Origin: Andrena cerasifolii
Taxonomy: Eukaryota > Arthropoda > Insecta > Hymenoptera > Andrenidae
Reading direction: 5' to 3'
Length of the DNA: 64,000 bases
Assembly: GCF_050908995.1 (NCBI RefSeq)
Contig: NW_027485040.1
Span: 1 to 64,000 of the forward strand
Part shown: in pieces, positions 39,667 to 55,076 of the stretch
How positions within the stretch are numbered: position 1 is the first letter of the stretch
How the letters are laid out: each line of letters begins with the position of its first letter
Notes under the pieces: generated by a model
What the model was told of the DNA's origin: nothing
What the model saw: only the letters and a program-made list of their open reading frames with translations
The model's database searches: none
Program-made: the position numbers and the translations under genes

Positions 39667-41779
39667 AAAACCGATATTGATTCCGATATTAGAACCGATA
39701 TTCAAAAACCGATATTGAGTCCGAAATTAGAACCGATATTCAAAAACCGATATTGAAAACCAAATATTCAAAAACTGATATTGCACAACCGATATTGAAA
39801 AACCGATATTGAATCCGATATTAGAACCGATATTGAAAAACCGATATTGAAAAACCTATATCGAAAAACTGATATTGCAAAACCGATATTGTAAAACCGA
39901 TATTTAATCCGATATTAGAACCGATATCGAAAAACTGATATTGCAAAAACGATATTGAAAAACCGATATTGAATCCGATATTAGAACCGATATTCAAAAA
40001 CCGATATTGAAAACCAAATATTCAAAAACTGATATTGCAAAACCGATATTGAAAAACCGATATTGAATCCGATATTAGAACCGATATTCAAAAACCGATA
40101 TTGAATCCGATATTAGAACCGATATTCAAAAACCGATATTGAAAACCAAATATTGAAAAACTGATATTGCAAAACCGATATTGAAAAACCGATATTGAAT
40201 CCGATATTAGAACCGATATTGAAAAACCGATATTGAAAAACCTATATCGAAAAACTGATATTGCAAAACCGATATTGAAAAATCGATATTTAATCCGATA
40301 TTAGAACCGATATCGAAAAACTGATATTGCAAAACCGATATTGAAAAACCGATATTGAATCCGATATTAGAACCGATATTCAAAAACCGATGTTGAATCC
40401 GATATTAGAACCGATATTGAAAAACCGATATTGAAAACCAAATATTGAAAAACTGATATTGCAAAACCGATGTTGAAAAAATGATATTTAAAAACCGATA
40501 TTGAAAAACCGATATTGAAAAACAAATATTGAAAACCGATATTTAATCCGATATTAGAACCGATATTCAAAAACCGATATTGAAAACCAAATATTGAAAA
40601 ACTGATATTGAAAAACCGATATTGAAAAACCGATATTGCAAAACCTATATCGAAAAACTGATATTGCAAAACCGATATTGAAAAACCGATATTGAATCCG
40701 ATATTAGAACCGATATTGAAAAACCGATATTGAATCCGATATTAGAACCGATATTCCAAAACCGATATTGAATCCGATATTAGAACCGATATTGAAAAAC
40801 AAATATTGAAAAACTGATATCGAAAAACTGATATTGCAAAACCGATATTGAAAAACCGATATTGAAAAACTGATATTGCAAAACCGATATTGAAAAACCG
40901 ATATTGAATCCGATATTAGAACCGATATTGAAAAACCGATATTGAATCCGATATTAGAACCGATATTCAAAAACCGATATTGAATCCGATATTAGAACCG
41001 ATATTCAAAATCCGATATTGAAAAACAAATATTGAAAAACCGATATTGAAAAACAAATATTGAAAAACCGATATTGAAAAACAAATATTGAAAAACCGAT
41101 ATTGAAAAACAAATATTGAGAAACCGATATTGAAAAACAAATATTGAAAAACTGATATCGAAAATCTGATATTGAAAAACCGATATTGAAAAACCGATAT
41201 TGAAAAACAAATATTGAAAAACCGATATTGAGAAACCGATATTGATAAACCTATACCGAAAAACTGATATTGCAAAACCGATATTGAAAAACCGATATTG
41301 ATTCCGATATTAGAACCGATATTCAAAAACCGATATTGAATCCGATATTAGAACCGATATTGAAAAACCGATATTGAAAACCAAATATTCAAAAACTGAT
41401 ATTGCACAACCGATATTGAAAAACCGATATTGATTCCGATATTAGAACCGATATTGAAAAACCGATATTGAAAAACCTATATCGAAAAACTGATATTGCA
41501 AAACCGATATTGTAAAACCGATATTTAATCCGATATTAGAACCGATATCGAAAAACTGATATTGCAAAACCGATATTGAAAAACCGATATTGAATCCGAT
41601 ATTAGAACCGATATTCAAAAACCGATATTGAAAACCAAATATTCAAAAACTGATATTGCAAAACCGATATTGAAAAACCGATATTGAATCCGATATTAGA
41701 ACCGATATTCAAAAACCGATATTGAATCCGATATTAGAACCGATATTCAAAAACCGATATTGAAAACCAAATATTCAAA
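39667..41779 (+). repeat. 2405-bp-offset duplication, copy 2
   Basis: Partner of 37262-39374. Private variants: AAAATCCG near 41009 and GAGAAACC near 41118. It ends where this copy continues with CTGATATTGC and copy 1 continues with the CAAATATTG series of C1. Confidence 0.85.
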
Positions 41780-43137
41780 AACTGATATTGCAAAACCGAT
41801 ATTGAAAAACCGATATTGAATCCGATATTAGAACCGATATTCAAAAACCGATATTGAATCCGATATTAGAACCGATATTCAAAAACCGATATTGAAAACC
41901 AAATATTCAAAAACCGATATTGAAAAACAAATATTGAAAAACCGATATTGAAAAACAAATATTGAAAAACTGATATCGAAAATCTGATATTGAAAAACCG
42001 ATATTGAAAAACCGATATTGAAAAACAAATAATGAAAAACTGATATCGATAAACTGATATTGAAAAACCGATATTGAAAAACCGATATTGAAAAACCGAT
42101 ATTGAAAAACCGATATTGAAAAACCGATATTGAGAAACCGATATTGATAAACCTATACCGAAAAACTGATATTGCAAAACCGATATTGAAAAACCGATAT
42201 TGATTCCGATATTAGAACCGATATTCAAAAACCGATATTGAGTCCGAAATTAGAACCGATATTCAAAAACCGATATTGAAAACCAAATATTCAAAAACTG
42301 ATATTGCACAACCGATATTGAAAAACCGATATTGATTCCGATATTAGAACCGATATTGAAAAACCGATATTGAAAAACCTATATCGAAAAACTGATATTG
42401 CAAAACCGATATTGTAAAACCGATATTTAATCCGATATTAGAACCGATATCGAAAAACTGATGTTGCAAAACCGATATTGAAAAACCGATATTGAATCCG
42501 ATATTAGAACCGATATTCAAAAACCGATATTGAAAACCAAATATTCAAAAACTGATATTGCAAAACCGATATTGAAAAACCGATATTGAATCCGATATTA
42601 GAACCGATATTCAAAAACCGATATTGAATCCGATATTAGAACCGATATTCAAAAACCGATATTGAAAACCAAATATTCAAAAACTGATATTGCAAAACCG
42701 ATATTGAAAAACCGATATTGAATCCGATATTAGAACCGATATTCAAAAACCGATATTGAATCCGATATTAGAACCGATATTCAAAAACCGATATTGAAAA
42801 CCAAATATTGAAAAACTGATATTGCAAAACCGATATTGAAAAACCGATATTGAATCCGATATTAGAACCGATATTGAAAAACCGATATTGAAAAACCTAT
42901 ATCGAAAAACTGATATTGCAAAACCGATATTGAAAAACCGATATTTAATCCGATATTAGAACCGATATCGAAAAACTGATATTGCAAAACCGATATTGAA
43001 AAACCGATATTGAATCCGATATTAGAACCGATATTCAAAAACCGATGTTGAATCCGATATTAGAACCGATATTGAAAAACCGATATTGAAAACCAAATAT
43101 TGAAAAACTGATATTGCAAAACCGATGTTGAAAAAAT
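41780..43137 (+). repeat. C1 plus couplet-rich satellite
   Basis: A full 363-bp C1 lies at 41866-42228. It is followed by GAGTCCGAAATTAG, GCACAACC, GATTCC and GTAAAACC markers in the usual order, then 132-bp subrepeats. A private CTGATGTTGC lies near 42460. Confidence 0.8.
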
Positions 43138-46100
43138 GATATTGAATCCGATATTAGAACCGATATTGAAAAACCGATATTGAAAAACCTATATCGAAAA
43201 ACTGATATTGCAAAACCGATATTGAAAAACCGATATTTAATCCGATATTAGAACCGATATCGAAAAACTGATATTGCAAAACCGATATTGAAAAACCGAT
43301 ATTGAATCCGATATTAGAACCGATATTCAAAAACCGATGTTGAATCCGATATTAGAACCGATATTGAAAAACCGATATTGAAAACCAAATATTGAAAAAC
43401 TGATATTGCAAAACCGATGTTTAAAAAACTGATATTTAAAAACCGATATTGAAAAACCGATATTGCAAAACCTATATCGAAAAACTGATATTGCAAAACC
43501 GATATTGAAAAACCGATATTGAATCCGATATTAGAACCGATATTGAAAAACCGATATTGAATCCGATATTAGAACCGATATTCAAAAACCGATATTGAAT
43601 CCGATATTAGAACCGATATTCAAAAACCGATATTGAAAAACAAATATTGAAAAACCGATATTGAAAAACAAATATTGAAAAACCGATATTGAAAAACAAA
43701 TATTGAAAAACTGATATCGAAAATCTGATATTGAAAAACCGATATTGAAAAACCGATATTGAGAAACAAATATTGAAAAACCGATATTGAAAAACCGATA
43801 TTGAATCCGATATTAGAACCGATATTGAATCCGATATTAGAACCGATATTGAAAAACCGATATTGAATCCGATATTAGAACCGATATTCAAAAACCGATA
43901 TTGAATCCGATATTAGAACCGATATTCAAAAACCGATATTGAAAACCAAATATTCAAAAACCGATATTGAAAAACAAATATTGAAAAACCGATATTGAAA
44001 AACAAATATTGAAAAACTGATATCGAAAATCTGATATTGAAAAACCGATATTGAAAAACCGATATTGAAAAACAAATAATGAAAAACTGATATCGATAAA
44101 CTGATATTGAAAAACCGATATTGAAAAACCGATATTGAAAAACCGATATTGAAAAACCGATATTGAAAAACCGATATTGAGAAACCGATATTGATAAACC
44201 TATACCGAAAAACTGATATTGCAATACCGATATTGAAAAACCGATATTGATTCCGATATTAGAACCGATATTCAAAAACCGATATTGAGTCCGAAATTAG
44301 AACCGATATTCAAAAACCGATATTGAAAACCAAATATTCAAAAACTGATATTGCACAACCGATATTGAAAAACCGATATTGAATCCGATATTAGAACCGA
44401 TATTGAAAAACCGATATTGAAAAACCTATATCGAAAAACTGATATTGCAAAACCGATATTGTAAAACCGATATTTAATCCGATATTAGAACCGATATCGA
44501 AAAACTGATATTGCAAAACCGATATTGAAAAACCGATATTGAATCCGATATTAGAACCGATATTCAAAAACCGATATTGAAAACCAAATATTCAAAAACT
44601 GATATTGCAAAACCGATATTGAAAAACCGATATTGAATCCGATATTAGAACCGATATTCAAAAACCGATATTGAATCCGATATTAGAACCGATATTCAAA
44701 AACCGATATTGAAAACCAAATATTCAAAAACTGATATTGCAAAACCGATATTGAAAAACCGATATTGAATCCGATATTAGAACCGATATTCAAAACCCGA
44801 TATTGAATCCGATATTAGAACCGATATTCAAAAACCGATATTGAAAACCAAATATTGAAAAACTGATATTGCAAAACCGATATTGAAAAACCGATATTGA
44901 ATCCGATATTAGAACCGATATTGAAAAACCGATATTGAAAAACCTATATCGAAAAACTGATATTGCAAAACCGATATTGAAAAACCGATATTTAATCCGA
45001 TATTAGAACCGATATCGAAAAACTGATATTGCAAAACCGATATTGAAAAACCGATATTGAATCCGATATTGAAAAACCGATATTGAAAAACCTATATCGA
45101 AAAACTGATATTGCAAAACCGATATTGTAAAACCGATATTTAATCCGATATTAGAACCGATATCGAAAAACTGATATTGCAAAACCGATATTGAAAAACC
45201 GATATTGAATCCGATATTAGAACCGATATTCAAAAACCGATATTGAAAACCAAATATTCAAAAACTGATATTGCAAAACCGATATTGAAAAACCGATATT
45301 GAATCCGATATTAGAACCGATATTCAAAAACCGATATTGAATCCGATATTAGAACCGATATTCAAAAACCGATATTGAAAACCAAATATTCAAAAACTGA
45401 TATTGCAAAACCGATATTGAAAAACCGATATTGAATCCGATATTAGAACCGATATTCAAAAACCGATATTGAATCCGATATTAGAACCGATATTCAAAAA
45501 CCGATATTGAAAACCAAATATTGAAAAACTGATATTGCAAAACCGATATTGAAAAACCGATATTGAATCTGATATTAGAACCGATATTGAAAAACCGATA
45601 TTGAAAAACCTATATCGAAAAACTGATATTGCAAAACCGATATTGAAAAACCGATATTTAATCCGATATTAGAACCGATATCGAAAAACTGATATTGCAA
45701 AACCGATATTGAAAAACCGATATTGAATCCGATATTAGAACCGATATTCAAAAACCGATGTTGAATCCGATATTAGAACCGATATTGAAAAACCGATATT
45801 GAAAACCAAATATTGAAAAACTGATATTGCAAAACCGATGTTGAAAAAATGATATTGAATCCGATATTAGAACCGATATTGAAAAACCGATATTGAAAAA
45901 CCTATATCGAAAAACTGATATTGCAAAACCGATATTGAAAAACCGATATTTAATCCGATATTAGAACCGATATCGAAAAACTGATATTGCAAAACCGATA
46001 TTGAAAAACCGATATTGAATCCGATATTAGAACCGATATTCAAAAACCGATGTTGAATCCGATATTAGAACCGATATTGAAAAACCGATATTGAAAACCA

Positions 46101-49100
46101 AATATTGAAAAACTGATATTGCAAAACCGATGTTTAAAAAACTGATATTTAAAAACCGATATTGAAAAACCGATATTGCAAAACCTATATCGAAAAACTG
46201 ATATTGCAAAACCGATATTGAAAAACCGATATTGAATCCGATATTAGAACCGATATTGAAAAACCGATATTGAAAAACCTATATCGAAAAACTGATATTG
46301 CAAAACCGATATTGAAAAACCGATATTTAATCCGATATTAGAACCGATATCGAAAAACTGATATTGCAAAACCGATATTGAAAAACCGATATTGAATCCG
46401 ATATTGAAAAACCGATATTGAAAAACCTATATCGAAAAACTGATATTGCAAAACCGATATTGTAAAACCGATATTTAATCCGATATTAGAACCGATATCG
46501 AAAAACTGATATTGCAAAACCGATATTGAAAAACCGATATTGAATCCGATATTAGAACCGATATTCAAAAACCGATATTGAAAACCAAATATTCAAAAAC
46601 TGATATTGCAAAACCGATATTGAAAAACCGATATTGAATCCGATATTAGAACCGATATTCAAAAACCGATATTGAATCCGATATTAGAACCGATATTCAA
46701 AAACCGATATTGAAAACCAAATATTCAAAAACTGATATTGCAAAACCGATATTGAAAAACCGATATTGAATCCGATATTAGAACCGATATTCAAAAACCG
46801 ATATTGAATCCGATATTAGAACCGATATTCAAAAACCGATATTGAAAACCAAATATTGAAAAACTGATATTGCAAAACCGATATTGAAAAACCGATATTG
46901 AATCTGATATTAGAACCGATATTGAAAAACCGATATTGAAAAACCTATATCGAAAAACTGATATTGCAAAACCGATATTGAAAAACCGATATTTAATCCG
47001 ATATTAGAACCGATATCGAAAAACTGATATTGCAAAACCGATATTGAAAAACCGATATTGAATCCGATATTAGAACCGATATTCAAAAACCGATGTTGAA
47101 TCCGATATTAGAACCGATATTGAAAAACCGATATTGAAAACCAAATATTGAAAAACTGATATTGCAAAACCGATGTTGAAAAAATGATATTGAATCCGAT
47201 ATTAGAACCGATATTGAAAAACCGATATTGAAAAACCTATATCGAAAAACTGATATTGCAAAACCGATATTGAAAAACCGATATTTAATCCGATATTAGA
47301 ACCGATATCGAAAAACTGATATTGCAAAACCGATATTGAAAAACCGATATTGAATCCGATATTAGAACCGATATTCAAAAACCGATGTTGAATCCGATAT
47401 TAGAACCGATATTGAAAAACCGATATTGAAAACCAAATATTGAAAAACTGATATTGCAAAACCGATGTTTAAAAAACTGATATTTAAAAACCGATATTGA
47501 AAAACCGATATTGCAAAACCTATATCGAAAAACTGATATTGCAAAACCGATATTGAAAAACCGATATTGAATCCGATATTAGAACCGATATTGAAAAACC
47601 GATATTGAATCCGATATTAGAACCGATATTCAAAAACCGATATTGAATCCGATATTAGAACCGATATTCAAAAACCGATATTGAAAAACAAATATTGAAA
47701 AACCGATATTGAAAAACAAATATTGAAAAACCGATATTGAAAAACAAATATTGAAAAACTGATATCGAAAATCTGATATTGAAAAACCGATATTGAAAAA
47801 CCGATATTGAAAAACAAATATTGAAAAACCGATATTGAAAAACCGATATTGAATCCGATATTAGAACCGATATTGAATCCGATATTAGAACCGATATTGA
47901 AAAACCGATATTGAATCCGATATTAGAACCGATATTCAAAAACCGATATTGAATCCGATATTAGAACCGATATTCAAAAACCGATATTGAAAACCAAATA
48001 TTCAAAAACCGATATTGAAAAACAAATATTGAAAAACCGATATTGAAAAACAAATATTGAAAAACTGATATCGAAAATCTGATATTGAAAAACCGATATT
48101 GAAAAACCGATATTGAAAAACAAATAATGAAAAACTGATATCGATAAACTGATATTGAAAAACCGATATTGAAAAACCGATATTGAAAAACCGATATTGA
48201 AAAACCGATATTGAAAAACCGATATTGAGAAACCGATATTGATAAACCTATACCGAAAAACTGATATTGCAATACCGATATTGAAAAACCGATATTGATT
48301 CCGATATTAGAACCGATATTCAAAAACCGATATTGAGTCCGAAATTAGAACCGATATTCAAAAACCGATATTGAAAACCAAATATTCAAAAACTGATATT
48401 GCACAACCGATATTGAAAAACCGATATTGAATCCGATATTAGAACCGATATTGAAAAACCGATATTGAAAAACCTATATCGAAAAACTGATATTGCAAAA
48501 CCGATATTGTAAAACCGATATTTAATCCGATATTAGAACCGATATCGAAAAACTGATATTGCAAAACCGATATTGAAAAACCGATATTGAATCCGATATT
48601 AGAACCGATATTCAAAAACCGATATTGAAAACCAAATATTCAAAAACTGATATTGCAAAACCGATATTGAAAAACCGATATTGAATCCGATATTAGAACC
48701 GATATTCAAAAACCGATATTGAATCCGATATTAGAACCGATATTCAAAAACCGATATTGAAAACCAAATATTCAAAAACTGATATTGCAAAACCGATATT
48801 GAAAAACCGATATTGAATCCGATATTAGAACCGATATTCAAAACCCGATATTGAATCCGATATTAGAACCGATATTCAAAAACCGATATTGAAAACCAAA
48901 TATTGAAAAACTGATATTGCAAAACCGATATTGAAAAACCGATATTGAATCCGATATTAGAACCGATATTGAAAAACCGATATTGAAAAACCTATATCGA
49001 AAAACTGATATTGCAAAACCGATATTGAAAAACCGATATTTAATCCGATATTAGAACCGATATCGAAAAACTGATATTGCAAAACCGATATTGAAAAACC

Positions 49101-49723
49101 GATATTGAATCCGATATTGAAAAACCGATATTGAAAAACCGATATTGAAAAACCGATATTGAAAAACCGATATTGAAAAACCGATATTGAAAAACCGATA
49201 TTGAAAAACCTATATCGAAAAACTGATATTGCAAAACCGATATTGAAAAACCGATATTGAATCCGATATTAGAACCGATATTGAAAAACCGATATTGAAA
49301 AACCTATATCGAAAAACTGATATTGCAAAACCGATATTGTAAAACCGATATTTAATCCGATATTAGAACCGATATCGAAAAACTGATATTGCAAAACCGA
49401 TATTGAAAAACCGATATTGAATCCGATATTAGAACCGATATTCAAAAACCGATATTGAAAACCAAATATTCAAAAACTGATATTGCAAAACCGATATTGA
49501 AAAACCGATATTGAATCCGATATTAGAACCGATATTCAAAAACCGATATTGAATCCGATATTAGAACCGATATTCAAAAACCGATATTGAAAACCAAATA
49601 TTCAAAAACTGATATTGCAAAACCGATATTGAAAAACCGATATTGAATCCGATATTAGAACCGATATTCAAAAACCGATATTGAATCCGATATTAGAACC
49701 GATATTCAAAAACCGATATTGAA
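43138..49723 (+). repeat. 6.59-kb segmental duplication, right copy
   Basis: Partner of 11220-17805. Its C2-C3-C1 blocks lie at 43314-44275 and 47362-48323, and its 1335-bp tandem pair at about 44.87-47.6 kb is intact. Unlike the left copy, both C1 copies here (44221 and 48269) carry GCAATACC. One C3 unit reads GAGAAACAAATATT near 43761. Confidence 0.88.
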
Positions 49724-51730
49724 TCCGATATTAGAACCGATATTCAAAAACCGATATTGAAAACCAAATATTCAAAAACTGATATTGCAAAACCGATATT
49801 GAAAAACCGATATTGAATCCGATATTAGAACCGATATTGAAAAACCGATATTGAAAAACCTATATCGAAAAACTGATATTGCAAAACCGATATTGAAAAA
49901 CCGATATTTAATCCGATATTAGAACCGATATCGAAAAACTGATATTGCAAAACCGATATTGAAAAACCGATATTGAATCCGATATTAGAACCGATATTCA
50001 AAAACCGATGTTGAATCCGATATTAGAACCGATATTGAAAAACCGATATTGAAAACCAAATATTGAAAAACTGATATTGCAAAACCGATGTTTAAAAAAC
50101 TGATATTTAAAAACCGATATTGAAAAACCGATATTGCAAAACCTATATCGAAAAACTGATATTGCAAAACCGATATTGAAAAACCGATATTGAATCCGAT
50201 ATTAGAACCGATATTGAAAAACCGATATTGAATCCGATATTAGAACCGATATTCAAAAACCGATATTGAATCCGATATTAGAACCGATATTCAAAAACCG
50301 ATATTGAAAAACAAATATTGAAAAACCGATATTGAAAAACAAATATTGAAAAACCGATATTGAAAAACAAATATTGAAAAACTGATATCGAAAATCTGAT
50401 ATTGAAAAACCGATATTGAAAAACCGATATTGAAAAACAAATATTGAAAAACCGATATTGAATCCGATATTAGAACCGATATTGAATCCGATATTAGAAC
50501 CGATATTGAAAAACCGATATTGAATCCGATATTAGAACCGATATTCAAAAACCGATATTGAATCCGATATTAGAACCGATATTCAAAAACCGATATTGAA
50601 AACCAAATATTCAAAAACCGATATTGAAAAACAAATATTGAAAAACCGATATTGAAAAACAAATATTGAAAAACTGATATCGAAAATCTGATATTGAAAA
50701 ACCGATATTGAAAAACCGATATTGAAAAACAAATAATGAAAAACTGATATCGATAAACTGATATTGAAAAACCGATATTGAAAAACCGATATTGAAAAAC
50801 CGATATTGAAAAACCGATATTGAAAAACCGATATTGAGAAACCGATATTGATAAACCTATACCGAAAAACTGATATTGCAAAACCGATATTGAAAAACCG
50901 ATATTGATTCCGATATTAGAACCGATATTCAAAAACCGATATTGAGTCCGAAATTAGAACCGATATTCAAAAACCGATATTGAAAACCAAATATTCAAAA
51001 ACTGATATTGCACAACCGATATTGAAAAACCGATATTGAATCCGATATTAGAACCGATATTGAAAAACCGATATTGAAAAACCTATATCGAAAAACTGAT
51101 ATTGCAAAACCGATATTGTAAAACCGATATTTAATCCGATATTAGAACCGATATCGAAAAACTGATATTGCAAAACCGATATTGAAAAACCGATATTGAA
51201 TCCGATATTAGAACCGATATTCAAAAACCGATATTGAAAACCAAATATTCAAAAACTGATATTGCAAAACCGATATTGAAAAACCGATATTGAATCCGAT
51301 ATTAGAACCGATATTCAAAAACCGATATTGCAAAACCGATATTGAAAAACCGATATTGAATCCGATATTAGAACCGATATTCAAAAACCGATATTGAATC
51401 CGATATTAGAACCGATATCGAAAAACTGATATTGCAAAACCGATATTGAAAAACCGATATTGAATCCGATATTAGAACCGATATTCAAAAACCGATGTTG
51501 AATCCGATATTAGAACCGATATTGAAAAACCGATATTGAAAACCAAATATTGAAAAACTGATATTGCAAAACCGATGTTGAAAAAATGATATTGAATCCG
51601 ATATTAGAACCGATATTGAAAAACCGATATTGAAAAACCTATATCGAAAAACTGATATTGCAAAACCGATATTGAAAAACCGATATTTAATCCGATATTA
51701 GAACCGATATCGAAAAACTGATATTGCAAA
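49724..51730 (+). repeat. Mosaic with C2-C3-C1 block
   Basis: C2 (49985-50167), a shortened C3 (50291-50548) and a 363-bp C1 (50570-50932) keep the usual order in 948 bp. Near 51325 a CTGATATTGC unit reads CCGATATTGC, as at about 54787 and 62815. Confidence 0.8.
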
Positions 51731-54700
51731 ACCGATATTGAAAAACCGATATTGAATCCGATATTAGAACCGATATTCAAAAACCGATATTGAATCCGAT
51801 ATTAGAACCGATATTCAAAAACCGATATTGAAAAACAAATATTGAAAAACCGATATTGAAAAACAAATATTGAAAAACCGATATTGAAAAACAAATATGG
51901 AAAAACTGATATCGAAAATCTGATATTGAAAAACCGATATTGAAAAACCGATATTGAAAAACAAATATTGAAAAACCGATATTGAAAAACCGATATTGAA
52001 TCCGATATTAGAACCGATATTGAATCCGATATTAGAACCGATATTGAAAAACCGATATTGAATCCGATATTAGAACCGATATTGAATCCGATATTAGAAC
52101 CGATATTGAAAAACCGATATTGAATCCGATATTAGAACCGATATTCAAAAACCGATATTGAATCCGATATTAGAACCGATATTCAAAAACCGATATTGAA
52201 AACCAAATATTCAAAAACCGATATTGAAAAACAAATATTGAAAAACCGATATTGAAAAACAAATATTGAAAAACTGATATCGAAAATCTGATATTGAAAA
52301 ACCGATATTGAAAAACCGATATTGAAAAACAAATAATGAAAAACTGATATCGATAAACTGATATTGAAAAACCGATATTGAAAAACCGATATTGAAAAAC
52401 CGATATTGAAAAACCGATATTGAAAAACCGATATTGAGAAACCGATATTGATAAACCTATACCGAAAAACTGATATTGCAAAACCGATATTGAAAAACCG
52501 ATATTGATTCCGATATTAGAACCGATATTCAAAAACCGATATTGAGTCCGAAATTAGAACCGATATTCAAAAACCGATATTGAAAACCAAATATTCAAAA
52601 ACTGATATTGCACAACCGATATTGAAAAACCGATATTGAATCCGATATTAGAACCGATATTGAAAAACCGATATTGAAAAACCTATATCGAAAAACTGAT
52701 ATTGCAAAACCGATATTGTAAAACCGATATTTAATCCGATATTAGAACCGATATCGAAAAACTGATATTGCAAAACCGATATTGAAAAACCGATATTGAA
52801 TCCGATATTAGAACCGATATTCAAAAACCGATATTGAAAACCAAATATTCAAAAACTGATATTGCAAAACCGATATTGAAAAACCGATATTGAATCCGAT
52901 ATTAGAACCGATATTCAAAAACCGATATTGAATCCGATATTAGAACCGATATTCAAAAACCGATATTGAAAACCAAATATTCAAAAACTGATATTGCAAA
53001 ACCGATATTGAAAAACCGATATTGAATCCGATATTAGAACCGATATTCAAAACCCGATATTGAATCCGATATTAGAACCGATATTCAAAAACCGATATTG
53101 AAAACCAAATATTGAAAAACTGATATTGCAAAACCGATATTGAAAAACCGATATTGAATCCGATATTAGAACCGATATTGAAAAACCGATATTGAAAAAC
53201 CTATATCGAAAAACTGATATTGCAAAACCGATATTGAAAAACCGATATTTAATCCGATATTAGAACCGATATCGAAAAACTGATATTGCAAAACCGATAT
53301 TGAAAAACCGATATTGAATCCGATATTGAAAAACCGATATTGAAAAACCGATATTGAAAAACCGATATTGAAAAACCGATATTGAAAAACCTATATCGAA
53401 AAACTGATATTGCAAAACCGATATTGAGAAACCGATATTGAATCCGATATTAGAACCGATATTCAAAAACCGATATTGAATCCGATATTAGAACCGATAT
53501 TGAAAAACCGATATTGAAAACCAAATACTGAAAAACTGATATTGAAAAACCGACATTGAAAAACCGATATTGAAAAACCTATATCGAAAAACTGATATTG
53601 CAAAACCGATATTGAAAAACCAATATTGAAAAACTTACATCGAAAAACTGATATTGAAAAACCGATATTGAAAATCCGATATTGAAAAACCGATATTGAA
53701 AAACCGATATTGAAAAACCGATATTGAAAAACCGATATTGAAAAACCGATATTGAAAAACCTATATCGAAAAACTGATATTCCAAACCCGATATTGAATC
53801 CGATATTAGAACCGATATTGAAAAACAAATATTGAAAAACTGATATCGAAAAACTGATATTGCAAAACCGATATTGAAAAACCTATATCGAAAAACTGAT
53901 ATTGCAAAACCGATATTGAGAAACCGATATTGAATCCGATATTAGATCCGATATTCAAAAACCGATATTGAATCCGATATTAGAACCGATATTCAAAAAC
54001 CGATATTGCAAAAACGATATTGAAAAGCCGATATTGAAAAACCGATATTGAAAAACCGATATTGAAAAACCGATATTGAAAAACCTATATCGAAAAACTG
54101 ATATTGCAAAACCGATATTGAGAAACCGATATTGAATCCGATATTAGAACCGATATTCAAAAACCGATATTGAAAAACCGATATTGAAAAACAAATAATG
54201 AAAAACTGATATCGATAAACTGATATTGAAAAACCGATATTGAAAAACCGATATTGAAAAACCGATATTGAAAAACCGATATTGAAAAACCGATATTGAG
54301 AAACCGATATTGATAAACCTATACCGAAAAACTGATATTGCAAAACCGATATTGAAAAACCGATATTGATTCCGATATTAGAACCGATATTCAAAAACCG
54401 ATATTGAGTCCGAAATTAGAACCGATATTCAAAAACCGATATTGAAAACCAAATATTCAAAAACTGATATTGCACAACCGATATTGAAAAACCGATATTG
54501 AATCCGATATTAGAACCGATATTGAAAAACCGATATTGAAAAACCTATATCGAAAAACTGATATTGCAAAACCGATATTGTAAAACCGATATTTAATCCG
54601 ATATTAGAACCGATATCGAAAAACTGATATTGCAAAACCGATATTGAAAAACCGATATTGAATCCGATATTAGAACCGATATTCAAAAACCGATATTGAA

Positions 54701-55076
54701 AACCAAATATTCAAAAACTGATATTGCAAAACCGATATTGAAAAACCGATATTGAATCCGATATTAGAACCGATATTCAAAAACCGATATTGCAAAACCG
54801 ATATTGAAAAACCGATATTGAATCCGATATTAGAACCGATATTCAAAAACCGATATTGAATCCGATATTAGAACCGATATTCAAAAACCGATATTGAAAA
54901 CCAAATATTGAAAAACTGATATTGCAAAACCGATATTGAAAAACCGATATTGAATCTGATATTAGAACCGATATTGAAAAACCGATATTGAAAAACCTAT
55001 ATCGAAAAACTGATATTGCAAAACCGATATTGAAAAACCGATATTTAATCCGATATTAGAACCGATATCGAAAAAC
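51731..55076 (+). repeat. 3.3-kb higher-order repeat, copy 1
   Basis: Matches 59758-63103 at offset 8027 with no length change noticed. The rare AAATATGG (51894-51900) is shared with 59921-59927. It contains C1 (52170-52532), a 53.34-54.16 kb segment of the 9-10 kb sublineage, and then a half C1 (54.17-54.39 kb). Copy 2 at 55061 starts 3330 bp downstream. Confidence 0.87.
53400..54165 (+). repeat. Insert of the 9-10 kb sublineage
   Basis: Carries CTTACATCG, CCGACATTG, CCAAATACTG, TTAGATCC and GCAAAAACGATATTG/GAAAAGCC, otherwise typical of 8.5-10.35 kb. At the right edge it passes directly into the second half of a C1 (AAATAATG at about 54193), replacing the first half of that cassette. Same joint at about 62.22 kb. 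Confidence 0.82.

Noticed and set aside
53340..54165. Transposon insertion explaining the out-of-place segment
   Set aside because: There are no terminal repeats, target-site duplication or non-satellite sequence. Both edges are in monomer register, so exchange between arrays explains it better.
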